Assembly (NCBI GenBank): GCA_025526915.1
Contig: JAHLKH010000105.1
Location: forward strand, 1-64,000
Origin: Entophlyctis helioformis
Taxonomy: Eukaryota; Chytridiomycota; Chytridiomycetes; Chytridiales; Chytriomycetaceae
Length of the DNA: 64,000 bases
Direction of reading: 5' to 3'
Shown: positions 23,059 to 35,087 of the stretch, piece after piece
Numbering within the stretch: position 1 is the first letter of the stretch
How the letters are laid out: each line of letters opens with the position of its first letter
Made by a program: the position numbers and the translations under genes
The notes under the pieces: model-generated
Told to the model about the DNA's origin: nothing
Database searches by the model: none
What the model saw: only the letters and a program-made list of their open reading frames with translations

Positions 23059-26000
23059 TCACGAGCGGTTGGCCTCGACCCACGAACGCGCATTCCAGAA
23101 CAGCCGCATCCATCCAGAGTAGACGCCCGTGTCACGCCCGCCAGTCGACCACGTGTTGGTCACGCCACGAATGACGCGCTCGGGGTGCGGCATGAGCGCA
23201 AGCACACGTCCGTCGTCAGACGTCACACCCGCAATACCAAGCGGCGATCCGTTGGGGTTGTACGGGTACCGCTCGGGCCCGGCAACCGTGCCGTTGCCAT
23301 CCACGTACTGGAGGGCCGCCATGCCCGACGACACGGCATACTCGAGCGGGTCGCGTCCACGAGCGCCGACAGCAACACCAGCGGCGCCAGCATCGGCATG
23401 GAACTCGGCACGTCCCTCGCCGTGCGCAACCGCAATCGGAATCCGCGATCCGCCCATGCCCTTGAAGAACACGCGTCCACGCTCAGACGCCGCCGTTGCT
23501 GGCGACACGCGCACCATGGCCACGCGCGCCTCAAACTGCTCCGACACGTTGCGCACAAACGTCGGCCACCCGGCCGTGCCCGGCACGTTCATCGACCGCG
23601 CAAGCCCCGTCACCATCTGGCATCCGTTGCACACGCCGATCGTGAACGTGTCCGCACGCTGGAACCAGCCCTCCATCGCCTTGCGCGCGTTGCCGTTGAG
23701 CAGAATCGACTTGGCCCATCCGGCACCTGCTCCGAGCACGTCGCCGTACGAGAACCCGCCGGCACGCCAGCCCGACAAACGTCGAGAGGTCCACCGTGCC
23801 CGCAATGAGGTCCGTCATGTGCACGTCGACCGCCTCGAAGCCGGCCCAGTGGAACGCTGCCGCAAGCTCGGCATGCGAGTTGACGCCCTGCTCGCGCAGC
23901 ACCACGACGCGCGGCCGTCCCTCGGTGACAAGACTCACCGCCGGCGGAATCGCCTGCGCATCGTACGTGAGCGCGGCATGGACACCCGCATCCGTCGTGT
24001 CCAGCAGCGAGTCGTACTCGGCCCGCGCGCTCGCAGGGTTGTCGCGCCGCTCCTGCATGCGGAACGACGTCTCCTGCCACTTGCGCTGCAGCGTCACGCG
24101 CGACGCGTCGAGTACCACGATGCCGCCCACCGCCACGACAAGCTCCTGCACGCCCGGCGTCACCTCGCCAATCACGTGCACGTGCTGGACAGGGAACCCG
24201 AGGCAGCCGCCATCGCATGGAAGCGCGCCATGTCCGCCGACCGCACCTGCACGACCGCGCCGAGCTCCTCGTTGAACAGCGCGTCGCGCACCTTGCCGCC
24301 GCGCACGTAGCCGCCGAGCTCGAGCCGCGCACCCACACGTCCCGCAAAGCACATCTCCGCAACCGTGGCAAACAGGCCGCCGTCCGAGCGGTCGTGGTAC
24401 GCAAGGATCACCGGCTCGCTGCCGTCTGCTCCACGCGCTCCCTGCACAAGTGCCCAGAACGCCTTGAGGAGCGCCGCGTCGACATCGGGTGCCTCGCTGC
24501 CCACCTGGTTGTACACTTGCGCAATCGCCGATCCGCCCATGCGCTGGTGGCCGCCAGACGCGTCCAGGAACACCAGGAGCGTGTCGTCGACATCCGAGCG
24601 CAGCGTCGGCGTGAGCGTGAAGCGCGCATCCGCCACCGTGCCGTACGCCGTGACAATCAGCGACATGGGTGCCGTGACAGACTGCTCCTTCTCACCAGCA
24701 CCGCCAACAGCACGCTCCGCCCACTTGGACTTCATCGACATCGAGTCCTTGCCGACGGGGATCGTGAGTCCGAGCGCCGGGCACAGGTCCATGCCCACGG
24801 CCTGCACCGCCTCGTAGAGCGCCGCTCCTTCGCCCGGGTGCGACGCCGCAGACATCCAGTTGGCCGACAGCCGCACCGTGCCGAGATCGGGCACGTGCGC
24901 AGACGCCAGGTTGGTGAGCGACTCGCCCACCGCCATGCGCGCCGACGCGCCAGCAGACACGAGTGCCAGCGGCGTGCGCTCGCCCATCGCCATCGCCTGG
25001 CCCGCGTACTCGGTCGGCTCGTACGACGACAGAATGACTGCCGCGTCCGCGACGGGCGTCTGCCACGGCCCAACGAGCTGGTCGCGCGCCACGAGTCCCG
25101 TGACCGACCGGTCGCCAATCGTGATGAGGAAACCCTTGGCCGCCACTGCGGGCAGCGCCAGCACGCGGTCCACCATCTCCGTCAGCGTCGCGGAGCCCGT
25201 GTCGAGCGGCGGCCGCACCGGCACGAGCGTCTCGGCCACGCGGTGCATCTTGGGTGCCTTGCCAAACAGCGTCGACATGGGTAGGTCGATCGGCGTCGTG
25301 CCGAGCAGCGAGTCCACAAGCAGCAGCCGCTTCTCGGCCGTCGCTGTGCCCACGACCGCGTACGGCGCACGCTCGCGCTGGCAGATGGCCTTGAACGTCT
25401 CGAGCGCCTCGGGTGCCACGGCCAGCACGTAGCGCTCCTGCGACTCGTTGCACCAAATCTCCATGGGCGACATGCGCGGGTCGTCGCACGGCACGTTGCG
25501 CAGCTGGAACACGGCGCCGAGCCCAGAGTCGTTGACGAGCTCCGGCAGCGCGTTGGACAGACCTCCCGCACCAACGTCGTGGATGGCCGTAATAGGCGTG
25601 TTTTCGCCCATGGCGTTGCACGTGTCAATGACGAGCTGCGCGCGTCGCTGCATCTCGGGGTTCTCGCGCTGCACCGACGCGAAATCCAGGTCGGCCGACG
25701 ACTGGCCCGACGCCATCGACGACGCCGCACCGCCGCCCAGGCCAATGAGCATGGCCGGTCCACCGAGCACGATAATGGCCGACCCGGGCGTGATGGGCCG
25801 CTTGAGAATGTGCATCGGCCGCACGGTGCCCATGCCGCCGGCAATCATGATGGGCTTGTGGTACCCGCGCCACTCGAGCGGCCCGCCTTCTGCCGTGGGC
25901 ACCTTGTCGAGGTACGTGCGGAAATAGCCCGTGAGGCCCGGCCGGCCAAACTCGTTGTTGAACGCGGCGCCGCCGAGCGGAGCCTGGATCATGATATCAA

Positions 26001-27228
26001 AGGGCGATGCAATGTGCGCGGGGCGGCCGGGCGTCTCGGCCTCCCACGGCTGCTCGAAGCCGGGGATGCACAGGTTGGACACGGTGAAGCCGGTCAGGCC
26101 GGCCTTGGTGCGCGATCCCTGGCCGACGGCGGCCTCGTCACGGATCTCGCCGCCCGAGCCCGTCGCGGCACCGGGGAACGGCGACACGGCCGTGGGGTGG
26201 TTGTGGGTCTCGACCTTGATGAGGGTGTGGATGGCCTCGGACGCGGCCTCCCACACCTTGGTGGCCGGGTTGAACGCAAAGCGCGCGGCAACGGGGCCGG
26301 CCAGCACGGCGGCATTGTCCGAGTAGGCCGAGAGGATGTGCTCGGGGCCCTTTTCGTACGTGTTGCGGATCATGGCAAACAGCGACGTCTCGCGGTGCGC
26401 GCCGTCGATGGTCCAGGTGGCGCGGAAGATCTTGTGGCGACAGTGCTCCGAGTTGACCTGGGCAAACATCATGAGCTCGACGTCGGTCGGGTTGCGCGGG
26501 CTCACGCCGGGCTCGGACGGGCTGAGGAAGGCGTCGATGAGGTAGTCGATCTCGTCGTCGGCGAGCGCGAGGCCCCAGTCGGTGTTGGCGCGCACGAGCA
26601 CATCGCGCGGCGTCTGGCCAGACACTTTTGAGCCCGACGCGGCCTGGGCAGCGGCGGCGCCAACAATGTCGACGGCCTTGAGCGGGCGAGGGGAGCCGGT
26701 CTCGAAGACGACGGTCTCGTCGGGCACGGACGAGAAGACGGTGTGGGTCATGCGGTCGTGGACCAGCGGCGTGATGGCAGCGAGGATGGCGGCGCCGTTT
26801 GCGGGCGAGTCGAGGTGCACGCAAAAGGCGACGGCGCGCTCGAGGCGGGCGACCTGATCGCCGAGGCCGCAGATGCGGGCAATGTCGGTGGCCTTTGACG
26901 ACCACGGCGAGATGGTGCCGGGGCGGGGCACGACGAACAGCAGGTGCCAGCCGGCCGGGAGCGGCTTGCGGGCAGCGATTGCGTCGCGCAGGGCGGCATC
27001 GATGGGCGAGAACGAGTTTGCCTCTGCCGGGCCGTAGGCGAGCAGCAGGTCGAGGCTCGAGCGGTCGACGGCGGCGACGCCGGGCTTGGGCAGGGCGAGG
27101 TGGACGTTGAAGGCGCGGACGTCGGACGGGGCGGGGCCGTCGATGGCGGCGACGGCGGCGGCAAAGTCTGCCAGCAGGAGCGAGCGGCGGAAGGCCGAGA
27201 GGGAATGCGAGCCAGGCAGCACGAGCAT
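23059..27228 (-). CDS. ADE6: Phosphoribosylformylglycinamidine synthase (purine biosynthesis), two apparent frameshifts
   Basis: Converts FGAR, glutamine and ATP to FGAM in de novo purine synthesis; cytosolic single-chain PurL-type enzyme. About 1390 codons, as expected for the eukaryotic form. The start at 27228 gives [16 protein letters not shown]. The FGAM synthase part shows [47 protein letters not shown] and [20 protein letters not shown]. The C-terminal glutamine amidotransferase has [38 protein letters not shown], the nucleophile in GVCNGCQM (about residue 1198) and MPHPERV. Reading continuity breaks near 24195 (one base missing in a TTCCC context) and near 23765 (two missing or one extra) immediately before GGFSYGD; the net frame is unchanged. 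Both breaks fall in otherwise conserved sequence, so assembly error is likely. No introns seen. Confidence 0.92.
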
Positions 27229-27668
27229 GGGCTTGTGTTGGGAGAGCGATGCGAGTGATGCGAGAGTGAGTGACGTCGCAGTCGTAGTCGTAGCAGACAG
27301 ACATGCTCGTAGCAGACACGCAGACAGACAGTCGTAACAGACAAACACGCATTCGCAGTAGGCGGCCGTAGCAGGCAGCCGTAGCACGTAGGCAACGCAG
27401 GCAACGTAGGCAACGCAGGCAGCGCAGGCAACGTACAGCGTCAGAAGAGCGGCGCACGGCTTGGTCAGCGCTCGTGGGTGAAAGCGAGCGACGGGTCGTG
27501 AGGGCAGATCCCGCCGGCACGCGTCGCAGGCAATTTTGCGTTTTTCTTTCTTTGTTTGTCGCTGTGCGGTGTGCGCTGTGCGCTGTGCGCTGTGCTCGTG
27601 CGGGCCGTCTACTGGCCCTGCGGTTTATCCACCAACCCGCTCTCGTCACTCTCGTCACTCACTCGACC
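27229..27668. promoter_or_regulatory. Divergent promoter region between FGAM synthase and ERCC1
   Basis: 440 bp between two divergent start codons, with no coding frame that makes sense. It contains GTAGCAGACA-type direct repeats, the 9-bp tandem array listed separately, and a GTGCGCTGT triplication near 27575. No TATA box was recognised. Confidence 0.55.
27392..27436. repeat. 9-bp tandem repeat (about 5 copies)
   Basis: Units GCAACGCAG, GCAACGTAG, GCAACGCAG, GCAGCGCAG and GCAACGTAC are head to tail, in the FGAM synthase/ERCC1 divergent promoter. Confidence 0.85.
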
Positions 27669-28725
27669 ATGCAGCCCGTGCAGCAGCCAGTGCAGCCCAT
27701 ACAGCAGCCTATACAGCCAGTGCAGCAGCCTATACAGCCAGTGCAGCAGCCCCGCGCACCCGCCAACGGCATCCTCGTCAACCAGAACCAGCGCGGCAAC
27801 CCCGTGCTGCCGCACATCCGCAACGTGCCGTGGGAGTTCTCGGCCGGCCTGGTCTGCGACTACGAGGTGGGCCGCACCGCCGGCCTGCTCTTTCTGAGGT
27901 TGGCTGTCCGTGTTCATGTCCGCGTGCATGTCCGCGTCTGTTCGGACACTCGCTCACTCGCTCTCACTCACTCATACTCCATTCCATTCCAGCCTGCGCT
28001 ACCACAGGCTGCATCCAGAGTACCTCGGCACCAGGCTGCCGTCCTTTGCCCGCAAGTACGGCCTGCGCATCATGCTCTGCGTCGTTGACATTGTGAGTCC
28101 TCTCTCATCGTCTCTCTCTCGTCTTCCATCCACTCTCTCTCATCTAACTCTCTCTCTCTCTCTCCTTAGGACGAGCACCAGCAGCCCATCCGCGAACTCA
28201 CTCGCCAGTGCATCGCCAACTCCATCACCCTCATCATCGCTACCACGTACGCCCTCTTGCATCCCCTCCGCCCTTCATCACCCACGCGTGCTGACACGAA
28301 CACCGCCGTGCACAGCCCAGAAGAGGCCGGCAGGTACATCGAGACCCTCAAGGCCTACGAGAACAAGCCGCCCGACCTGCTCAAGGAGCGCGTCGACGGC
28401 GACTACTTTTCCAAAGTCACCGGCGCGCTCACGGCCATCAAGTCGGTCAACAAAACCGACGTCGTGACCCTGACCTCGAGCATTGGCGTGAGTGCCGTGT
28501 CGTGTCTGGTCTGGTCTGGTCTGGTCTCTTCTTCTCTGCTTTGTATGGAGGCATGTGCCTCGAAACTCACAGCGCGTGGCCGTCCAGTCGTTTAGCGATA
28601 TGGCGCATGCGAGCCCAGAGGAGCTGCTGCTGCTGCCCGGCTTTGGCGAGCAAAAGGTGCGGCGCTTTGTCGATGCGTTTACAAGGCCGTTTGTGATTGG
28701 ACGCGACGAGGATGCGCAGGACTGA
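27669..28725 (+). CDS. ERCC1: ERCC1/RAD10 nucleotide-excision-repair endonuclease subunit
   Basis: The non-catalytic partner of XPF; the heterodimer cuts 5' of DNA lesions. Exons 27669-27898, 27993-28092, 28170-28246, 28316-28487 and 28588-28725 have matching phases and give 238 residues. The N-terminus is a QPVQQPIQPVQQ repeat. The central domain is highly conserved: RGNPVLPHIRNVPWEF, DYEVGRTAGLLFLSLRYH, LHPEYLGTRL, then PEEAGRYIETLKAYENKP, VTGALTAIKSVNKTDV. The C-terminal tandem helix-hairpin-helix is LLLLPGFGEQKVRRFVDAF. Donor 1 is a weak GTTGGC; the last acceptor (28588) was chosen because it restores SIG-SFSDM, but an in-frame alternative exists 18-20 nt upstream. Confidence 0.94.
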
Positions 28726-28837
28726 GTGGGGCCGGTGGCAGAGTCGCCAAGCGAGCGAGTGGGGCATTGTACATGAACGGATACACTGTGCGTGTCTGGT
28801 TGTTCATTGGATGTGGCGGTGTGATCGACTACATGGT

Positions 28838-30248
28838 CTAGAGCTTGCTCTTGCTCTTCTTGCTGGGCTTCTTCTGGCGGCCTGTCGGTGCCAACGCAGA
28901 GGCTGGGTTAGCAGGCGTAAAGAGTGCACACGCAGGGCTGGACACTTACTGAAGAAGGCTGCAATGGCGCTTGTAAAATCGTCGGATAGGCACCTGCAGT
29001 GCACCGTCAGAGCATGTCATGGCGTGTCAGATCTCCCTGCCGCATGCCTCGCCTCGCCTCGCCTCGCATGGTGGGAGGCACACGCATGACAGAGCGAGAC
29101 CCACCGCTCAACAAGAAGCTCGAGCTCCAGCTTGTTCATCTTGCGCAGAACCTCGCGATCCACCATCTTGACGAGTTTGAGCGACTCTTGCACGGCCGTG
29201 GGCGAGTAGGCTGCTGCCTGCTCGGCCTTTTCCAGCACCTTGGCCATGAGCGTGTCTGCAGGGAAGATCTCGCTGTTTGCCGGGTGTGTGTGTGTGTGTG
29301 TCAGCCCAAGCACATACTTCACACAATGAGGCACAGACAGAGACTTACGCAATCAGGCCGGCTTGCTCAAACTCCTTGGCTGTCATGGTGCGGCCCAGGA
29401 ACTGAGGCAGATGCGTCAGGACGGAAGAGTCAGAGACACGGCAGTGGCTGGCCAACGAGACTCACAAGCATCTCCTTGGCCTTGGCATTGCCGAGTGCTC
29501 TGGGGAACGTGACCGTTGAGCACGCTGTTTGGATGATGATGTGGTGGAGCAGCACGTCAGACGCATGCCCGATCTGGCGACGGGCACAGACAGGACAGGA
29601 CAGGCAAGGCAAGCCAGCGCACCTTCGACGCAGAGCGACAGCTCCATGAACGGCGTCTTGAAGGTGGCGTGCGGCACCGAGTAGACCAAGTCGGCCAGGG
29701 CCAGAGTCGTCACGCCAAAGCCAAAGGCAGGCCCTGTCGACAGACAGGCACGGATCGTCAGCACAGCGATGCTCGGCCACGTGCACGCACGAGCATGAAC
29801 ATAAACGAGCACGAGCATGAACGAGCATGAGCGCACCGTTGACGGCGACCATAAGCAGCTTGGGAAAGTCAATGAGCAGCTCAACGAGAGCGCCAGTGAC
29901 GGCGCAGCGCCGCACAAAGTAGCCGCGCAGGTCGCCCATCTCCTCGGCCGGCGGCAGGGCCAGCTGCTGGCCCGACGAGAAGAAGGGGCCGGCGCCGGTG
30001 TGGACAACGACACGGACGGCGTCTGTGCGGGCAGCGTACTGCAGGGCCGCCAGCCACTCGTCGTAGGAGAGCGGGGACAGCGCACTGTGAGTGTGTGCAG
30101 GTGTGAGTGAGTGTGTAAGAGAGCCAGAGCCACAGAGCCAGAGAGGGCAGACGGACTTGTAGACCTCTGGCCTGTTGAAGGTCATGATGAGGACGTGGTC
30201 CTTGTGCATGGCCAGCGTCAGCGTCTGGAACGTGGGCAGGCCGCTCAT
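28838..30248 (-). CDS. Peroxisomal delta3,delta2-enoyl-CoA isomerase (ECI family), C-terminal SKL
   Basis: Shifts double bonds so that unsaturated fatty acids can enter beta-oxidation. Eight small exons (-): 30248-30157, 30084-29837, 29733-29623, 29524-29466, 29401-29349, 29272-29105, 28993-28950, 28881-28838; every phase agrees, giving 272 residues. The crotonase fold is seen in HVLIMTFNRPEVYNALS, VVVHTGAGPFFSSG (oxyanion hole), VNGPAFGFGVT and YSVPHATFKTPFMELSL, then FPRALGNAKAKEMLFLGR and GLIAEIFP. The last residues, KKSKSKL, end in the peroxisomal targeting signal SKL, as in ECI2-type enzymes. Two donors are weak (GTCCGT, GTGCGC), but the joined protein is uninterrupted. It could instead act as an enoyl-CoA hydratase; the overall pattern favours isomerase. 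Confidence 0.9.
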
Positions 30249-30648
30249 CTTGGGTCTTGCTGGATGGTTGTGGTTGTTGGTTGTGGTGGATGAACTTGTT
30301 GGTGGTTGTTGGTCGTTGTTGGTCGTTGTTGGTCTTGGTGCCTACCGCTCAGATCAGATCAGCCGAGCGCGACGATGGCAGCCAGTGCAAGACACCAACA
30401 CCGGCGGCAGTGCCACCGCGCCATCGCACACGCGCCATTACCCAAGCACCTTTACACAAGCACACAAGAACGCGCGCGCGGGAACGGGAACGCGCCCCAT
30501 TGTTCGCCGCCGCCCAGTCCGCCCAGTCCGACCCGATCCGACCCAGCCCAGCCCATCCACGGCCACCTTCCTTCCTTCCCTGCATCCATCGCACTCGCTC
30601 GCTCGCTCGCTCGCCCGTCGCCAAGCCTGCCCGGCACACGCTGCCTCG
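30249..30648. promoter_or_regulatory. Divergent promoter between enoyl-CoA isomerase and NAD kinase
   Basis: 400 bp with no convincing coding frame. GTTGTTGGTC is repeated three times head to tail at 30305-30334, and GCTCGCTCGC runs occur near 30598. The 30649 start for NAD kinase leaves a long Pro/His-rich 5' leader if transcription begins near 30340. Confidence 0.5.
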
Positions 30649-33606
30649 ATGTACACACGGCCTGCTCACCCGCCCGTGTCTGTCGCTGCACAAGCGCAAG
30701 CGCAAGCGCAAGCACAGGCACAGCAGCCCCCGCCGCTGTCCATTCACAGCACCGGCCGCCACCAGCAGCCTGCCGTCGACGCCCCTCACGCCATGCTTTA
30801 CCATCCCCACAACCACGAGCAGCACAACCAAGACCACACCGACCACGGCAGCAACGCCCAGCTCCATCCGCACCACCTGCTGCACCAACTCGTGGAATCC
30901 GCCACGTCGTCGTCGTCGTCGCTCGTGTCGCCGTCGCCGCTGTCGCCAAAGCTCAAGTCCATCCTCTACAGCCTCGACTACGACATGACGCCAACAAGTG
31001 CTGGCTCGGCGACTGCGGGCTCCACGGCCGGCTCTGCTCCTGGCGCGCATCCCTCGCATCTCCTGCACTCGCAGCCGCATTTGCCACATACACAGACGGG
31101 CATGGGTATGTCGGGCATGCCGGGCATGCCGTCTGGGAGTATGTCCACCGGTAGCCATGGTTCTCTCGCTGCCTCGCCTGCTGGATCGAGTCTGCCCGCC
31201 TTGGATCACGCCTCTGCCACGGCGGCTGCCACGGCTGCGACTGCGGCGGACACGCCCATGGCAGGCGGCCACTCGCTCGACAGCTCCATCCAAGAGCCGT
31301 GCGTGTCGTCCTCGTGCTCGGCCGTCTCCGTCGCGTCGTCGGTTGCTCTCCCGGCCCAGGTCATCGCTCCGACGCACGCCACGCCACGCGACCCTCCATC
31401 CTTGCCGCTGGCGTACCACTACCATCCGCAGGGCCTGCCGCCTCGCCAGCCACTGGACATGCAGCCTGGCGAGCATACGACTCTGGCTGCTGCGAATGCT
31501 GCCGCCCACCTTATACCCGCAACTGCGCCTTTGGTGCCGTCGCCCCTCAAGCGTCCGCTTGACCACGATCTCGAGTCCGTCCCGCCAACCCACTCGCACA
31601 CTCCGCGCGCGCCACACACGCCTGCGCATCACGGCCTCCAAGCATCGGCGCCGTCTGTACCACACCTGCCTCCGTCTCAGCATCTGCCCCAATCCCACCA
31701 CGAGCATCATCACACACGCCAACACTACCTGCAGCTGCACCATCACAGCCATTCCAATGGAGCTGCCGCTCAGCACCACGTTGCCAATCCCTCCATGGCC
31801 GTGAGCTCAAGCGAAGGCAGTCTGCCACCAGGCGCACATACCTTGTCGCCGGCACTCAAGAAGATCAAGCGCAAGCGCCGCATGTCCAACCACAACACTC
31901 TTGCCAAAACAGCCGTCGGGCTGCGCGAGATTGCCAAGAAGATTGGTGAGTTGCGTCGGCGTATGGCCAGGTCGCGCTTTGACAGCCTTTCATCAGCATG
32001 CCTGTGCTGCAGGTACATATCAGCTCTCTGACGCATTCTGGCCAACACTACCTCCACGACCATCATTGTCGTCTTTGCAATCGCTTTCTTTGCTGGACCG
32101 ACATGGCCCATGTAGGCCAGGCACCGCTTGGATGGGAAGCGCCGCCACGCAAGGTGCTCATCGTCACCAAGCTGCACGATCCCGAGCTTGTGCAGCTCAC
32201 GCTGGATGCCGCCAACTGGTTCAAGGCTCGCGGCATCACTGTGTGAGTCACAACAGTCTGCCGCTGTGCTTGCATGCCGAGATTGCCCTTGGCATGCGTA
32301 CGGCTCTGGCATTGGCCTGACCATCTCGTGGCAACTTGACAGGTTTCTGCAGAAGCAGCTGTTTGAGCAAGGTTTTGGGTTCGCTGATCCTGTGATGGCA
32401 GCAGCAGAAACAGCCGCTGCGGTGGACAGCCAGGCCAGCACGACTGACGCGGGTGGCGACGCCGCACTGGATCGCAGCCAGGGCTTGGCAAGTGCGGGCA
32501 GCGTGGGCAGCATGAGCAGTTTGGGCACAAGCTCGGCCAGCTTTGCCGACGAGACGGTCGCGGCATCCGCCGCAGTCCCTGCACCGCCAGCATTGACCGT
32601 GACGTCAGACTCTGCCCAGCAGCCTCGGCCGCAGCATCCTCTGAGTCAGTCCCAGACCCGCGTTTCATTCGACGCATCGTGTCTGGCCCCCTCTCCGTCG
32701 CCTCCGCGATCCCTCAGCCGGTCGCCCTCACCCAGCCCAGCGCACCCGCCATTCCGGCATTGGGACGAGCAGTACTGCCGCACTCTTGGCCCAGACGAGA
32801 TTGACTTTGTCATCACATTCGGCGGCGATGGCACGGTTCTGTTTGCCGCCTGGCTGTTCCAGTACCGCGTCCCGCCCATCATTCCGTTCAATCTGGGCTC
32901 TCTTGGGTTCCTGACTGTCTTTGACCACGACACATTCACGGGCAGTCTGGAGCACCTCCTCGAGGGCAGCGATGCGGGCATGCGCATGAACTTTCGCATG
33001 CGGTTTGCGTGCACCATCCACCGTCGCGCGCCACGTCCTGCACAAGCAAGCGCTCCAGCACCAGCCCGTGCCGCGCCAGATGGCTCCACTGCGGACGAGG
33101 CGCCGCTTGACGACGACGGCGCAGTGTACCACATTCTCAACGACATGGTCATTGATCGCGGACCGTCGCCGTTTCTCAGCCAGCTCGAGCTGTACGGCAA
33201 TGAGAAGCACCTGACCACAGTGCAGGCAGACGGGCTTGTGATTGCAACACCGACCGGCTCGACCGCCTACTCGCTCTCGGCTGGTGGCTCTGTCGTCCAC
33301 CCAGACGTCTCGGCCATCCTCGTCACCCCCATCTGCCCACACACTCTCTCCTTCCGCCCCATGATCCTCCCAGACACCATGGACATCCGCGTGGTCGTCC
33401 CCGCAGACTCACGATCCACTGCCTGGGTCTCGCTCGATGGCCGGCACCGTGTCCAGCTGCATGCCGGCGACTCCATCTCGGTGTGTGCGTCGCCGTTCCC
33501 CGTGCCTACCGTTTGCAGAGGTGACCAGAGCGACGACTGGTTCGCGGCGCTTGAGAAATGCCTGGCGTGGAACCGCCGGGAACGCCAAAAGAAACTCGAG
33601 ATCTGA
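30649..33606 (+). CDS. NAD(+) kinase with long low-complexity N-terminus
   Basis: Phosphorylates NAD to NADP. Exons 30649-31945, 32116-32242 and 32343-33606 (phases 1 and 2 match) give about 895 residues, longer than usual because of an N-terminal Gln/His/Ala/Pro-rich region of about 400 residues (AQAQAQAQAQ, HHLLHQL). The conserved region begins TLAKTAVGLREIAKKIG, then VLIVTKLHDPELVQLTLD. The catalytic core has FVITFGGDGTVLFAAWLF (GGDG near 635), VPPIIPFNLGSLGFLT, NDMVIDRGPSPFL, and TVQADGLVIATPTGSTAYSL with SAGGSVVHP. A Ser/Pro-rich insert (about residues 490-610) precedes GGDG. The acceptor at 32116 was chosen over earlier AGs because only it keeps the kinase frame. Confidence 0.92.
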
Positions 33607-33738
33607 CCGGCCTGTCTCTCTGTCTGTCTCTCTCTCTCTGTCTGTCTCTCTCCTCTCCTTTCCCTTTCTGCTCTTGTCTTGGCTGGGACACCATAAACTT
33701 GTACGACTTTGACGCACGTGGCCATCAGCCTTAAATGT
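33607..33738. repeat. CTGT/CT-rich low-complexity region between NAD kinase and SH3 gene
   Basis: TCTCTGTCTGTC units at 33617-33652 in the NAD kinase 3' flank. A CACGTG palindrome follows at 33715-33720, 19 bp before the proposed SH3 gene start. Confidence 0.7.
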
Positions 33739-35050
33739 ATGGTATCTGACCGCTGCGGCCATCTTTGCGCGATCTTGGCAAGCAGAATGGTTGGCGATGT
33801 GCCGCTGCGGCCAGCGAAGGGTTCATCCGCGCAGCCACAGTTGCCCGTCGAGCCGCTGAGCCAGCACCCTCACTACATGCAGCACCTCCAGCACCAGCAC
33901 CAGCACCAGCAGGCACCGACCATCGACCGCACACGCTCGCTGCGCGACCACTCGGTATCGCTGTCGACGCTCATCCGCATGCTGTGCACATCGCTGCTGA
34001 AGCAGAGCTCGACGGCGCTGCTCGCCCCGCCACTCGAGTTGCTTGTGCGTCCCATTGCTGCCGCCCTCGCCCTCACCCGGCGCCTTCTGCCCTTACTGAC
34101 TGGTGCACAACGGCATCCCCCCTCGCCCGCCTCTACCCACACCGCTTCGCATGCATGCCCACTGCCAGGCCATGAACATGGACAACATCATCGCAGTCGC
34201 CGTGCCGCAGCCAGGACCACAGCCGTCGCCCACGTCGCTGGTGGATGCCTGCCTGGCCATCATGGCGCTGCAGGGCGAGTCCGTCCAGCACTGCATCCGT
34301 GTGCTCGAGGCCGCTGTACCCGTGGCTTCGGGCCGGCCTAGCAGCACGGGCAGCGGGTCTGGTAGCCGCGGCACCGAGGACATTAGCACGGTGCTGTCTG
34401 CGGCCGGTGCGGATGCGGCCGGTGTTACCGGTGCACAACGGCGTGTGCCGACCACTGTCAAGGAGTGGCGCGAGATTCATGCATCGGCGTCTGCCGAAAC
34501 GTTGCGCAAGGCTGGCGGTGCGGCACAGGCACTTTCTCTCCCTCCGTCTGCAGCAGCTACAACGGCTGCGACGGCAGCGGCTTTGACGGCCGCTCAGACC
34601 CATACAGCGGCAGCCAAGATCGTCGTGATGGAGACGGCCGATATGCACAGTCTCGTGGCCAAAGTCGTGTCGGACGACGATGACGACGATACGGCGGACG
34701 ATGACGACAATTCGAGTCTGGTGGCCATGACGGGCGACCGGCTGATTGGCGTGCCCGACTATGGCAATGCGTTTGGCGGCGATCTTGCGTCGGTTGTGAC
34801 TTCGTCGTCGCTTCTTACCCATGGCGGTGCTCGAGCGGGCTTGAGTCGCGCTGGCAGCGGCGCTGGCAGTGGCAGTGGCCCGGGCAAGGTGGCTGCTGGG
34901 CGACTGCCTGTGAGGGCGGCTACCATGCCAGAGCTCGGTGCGATTGCCCACAAAAAGGTGGATGCGTTCAGCGGCGACATGATGTCGGTTGTCACGTCTT
35001 CTTCGTTTGTGACGAGCGGCGGGCTCGCTGGACATGCCGGCAGCTTTGAC

Positions 35051-35087
<37 letters not shown>

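Noticed and set aside
25579..26631. 350-residue plus-strand frame
   Set aside because: Arg/His/Gly-rich antisense of FGAM synthase.
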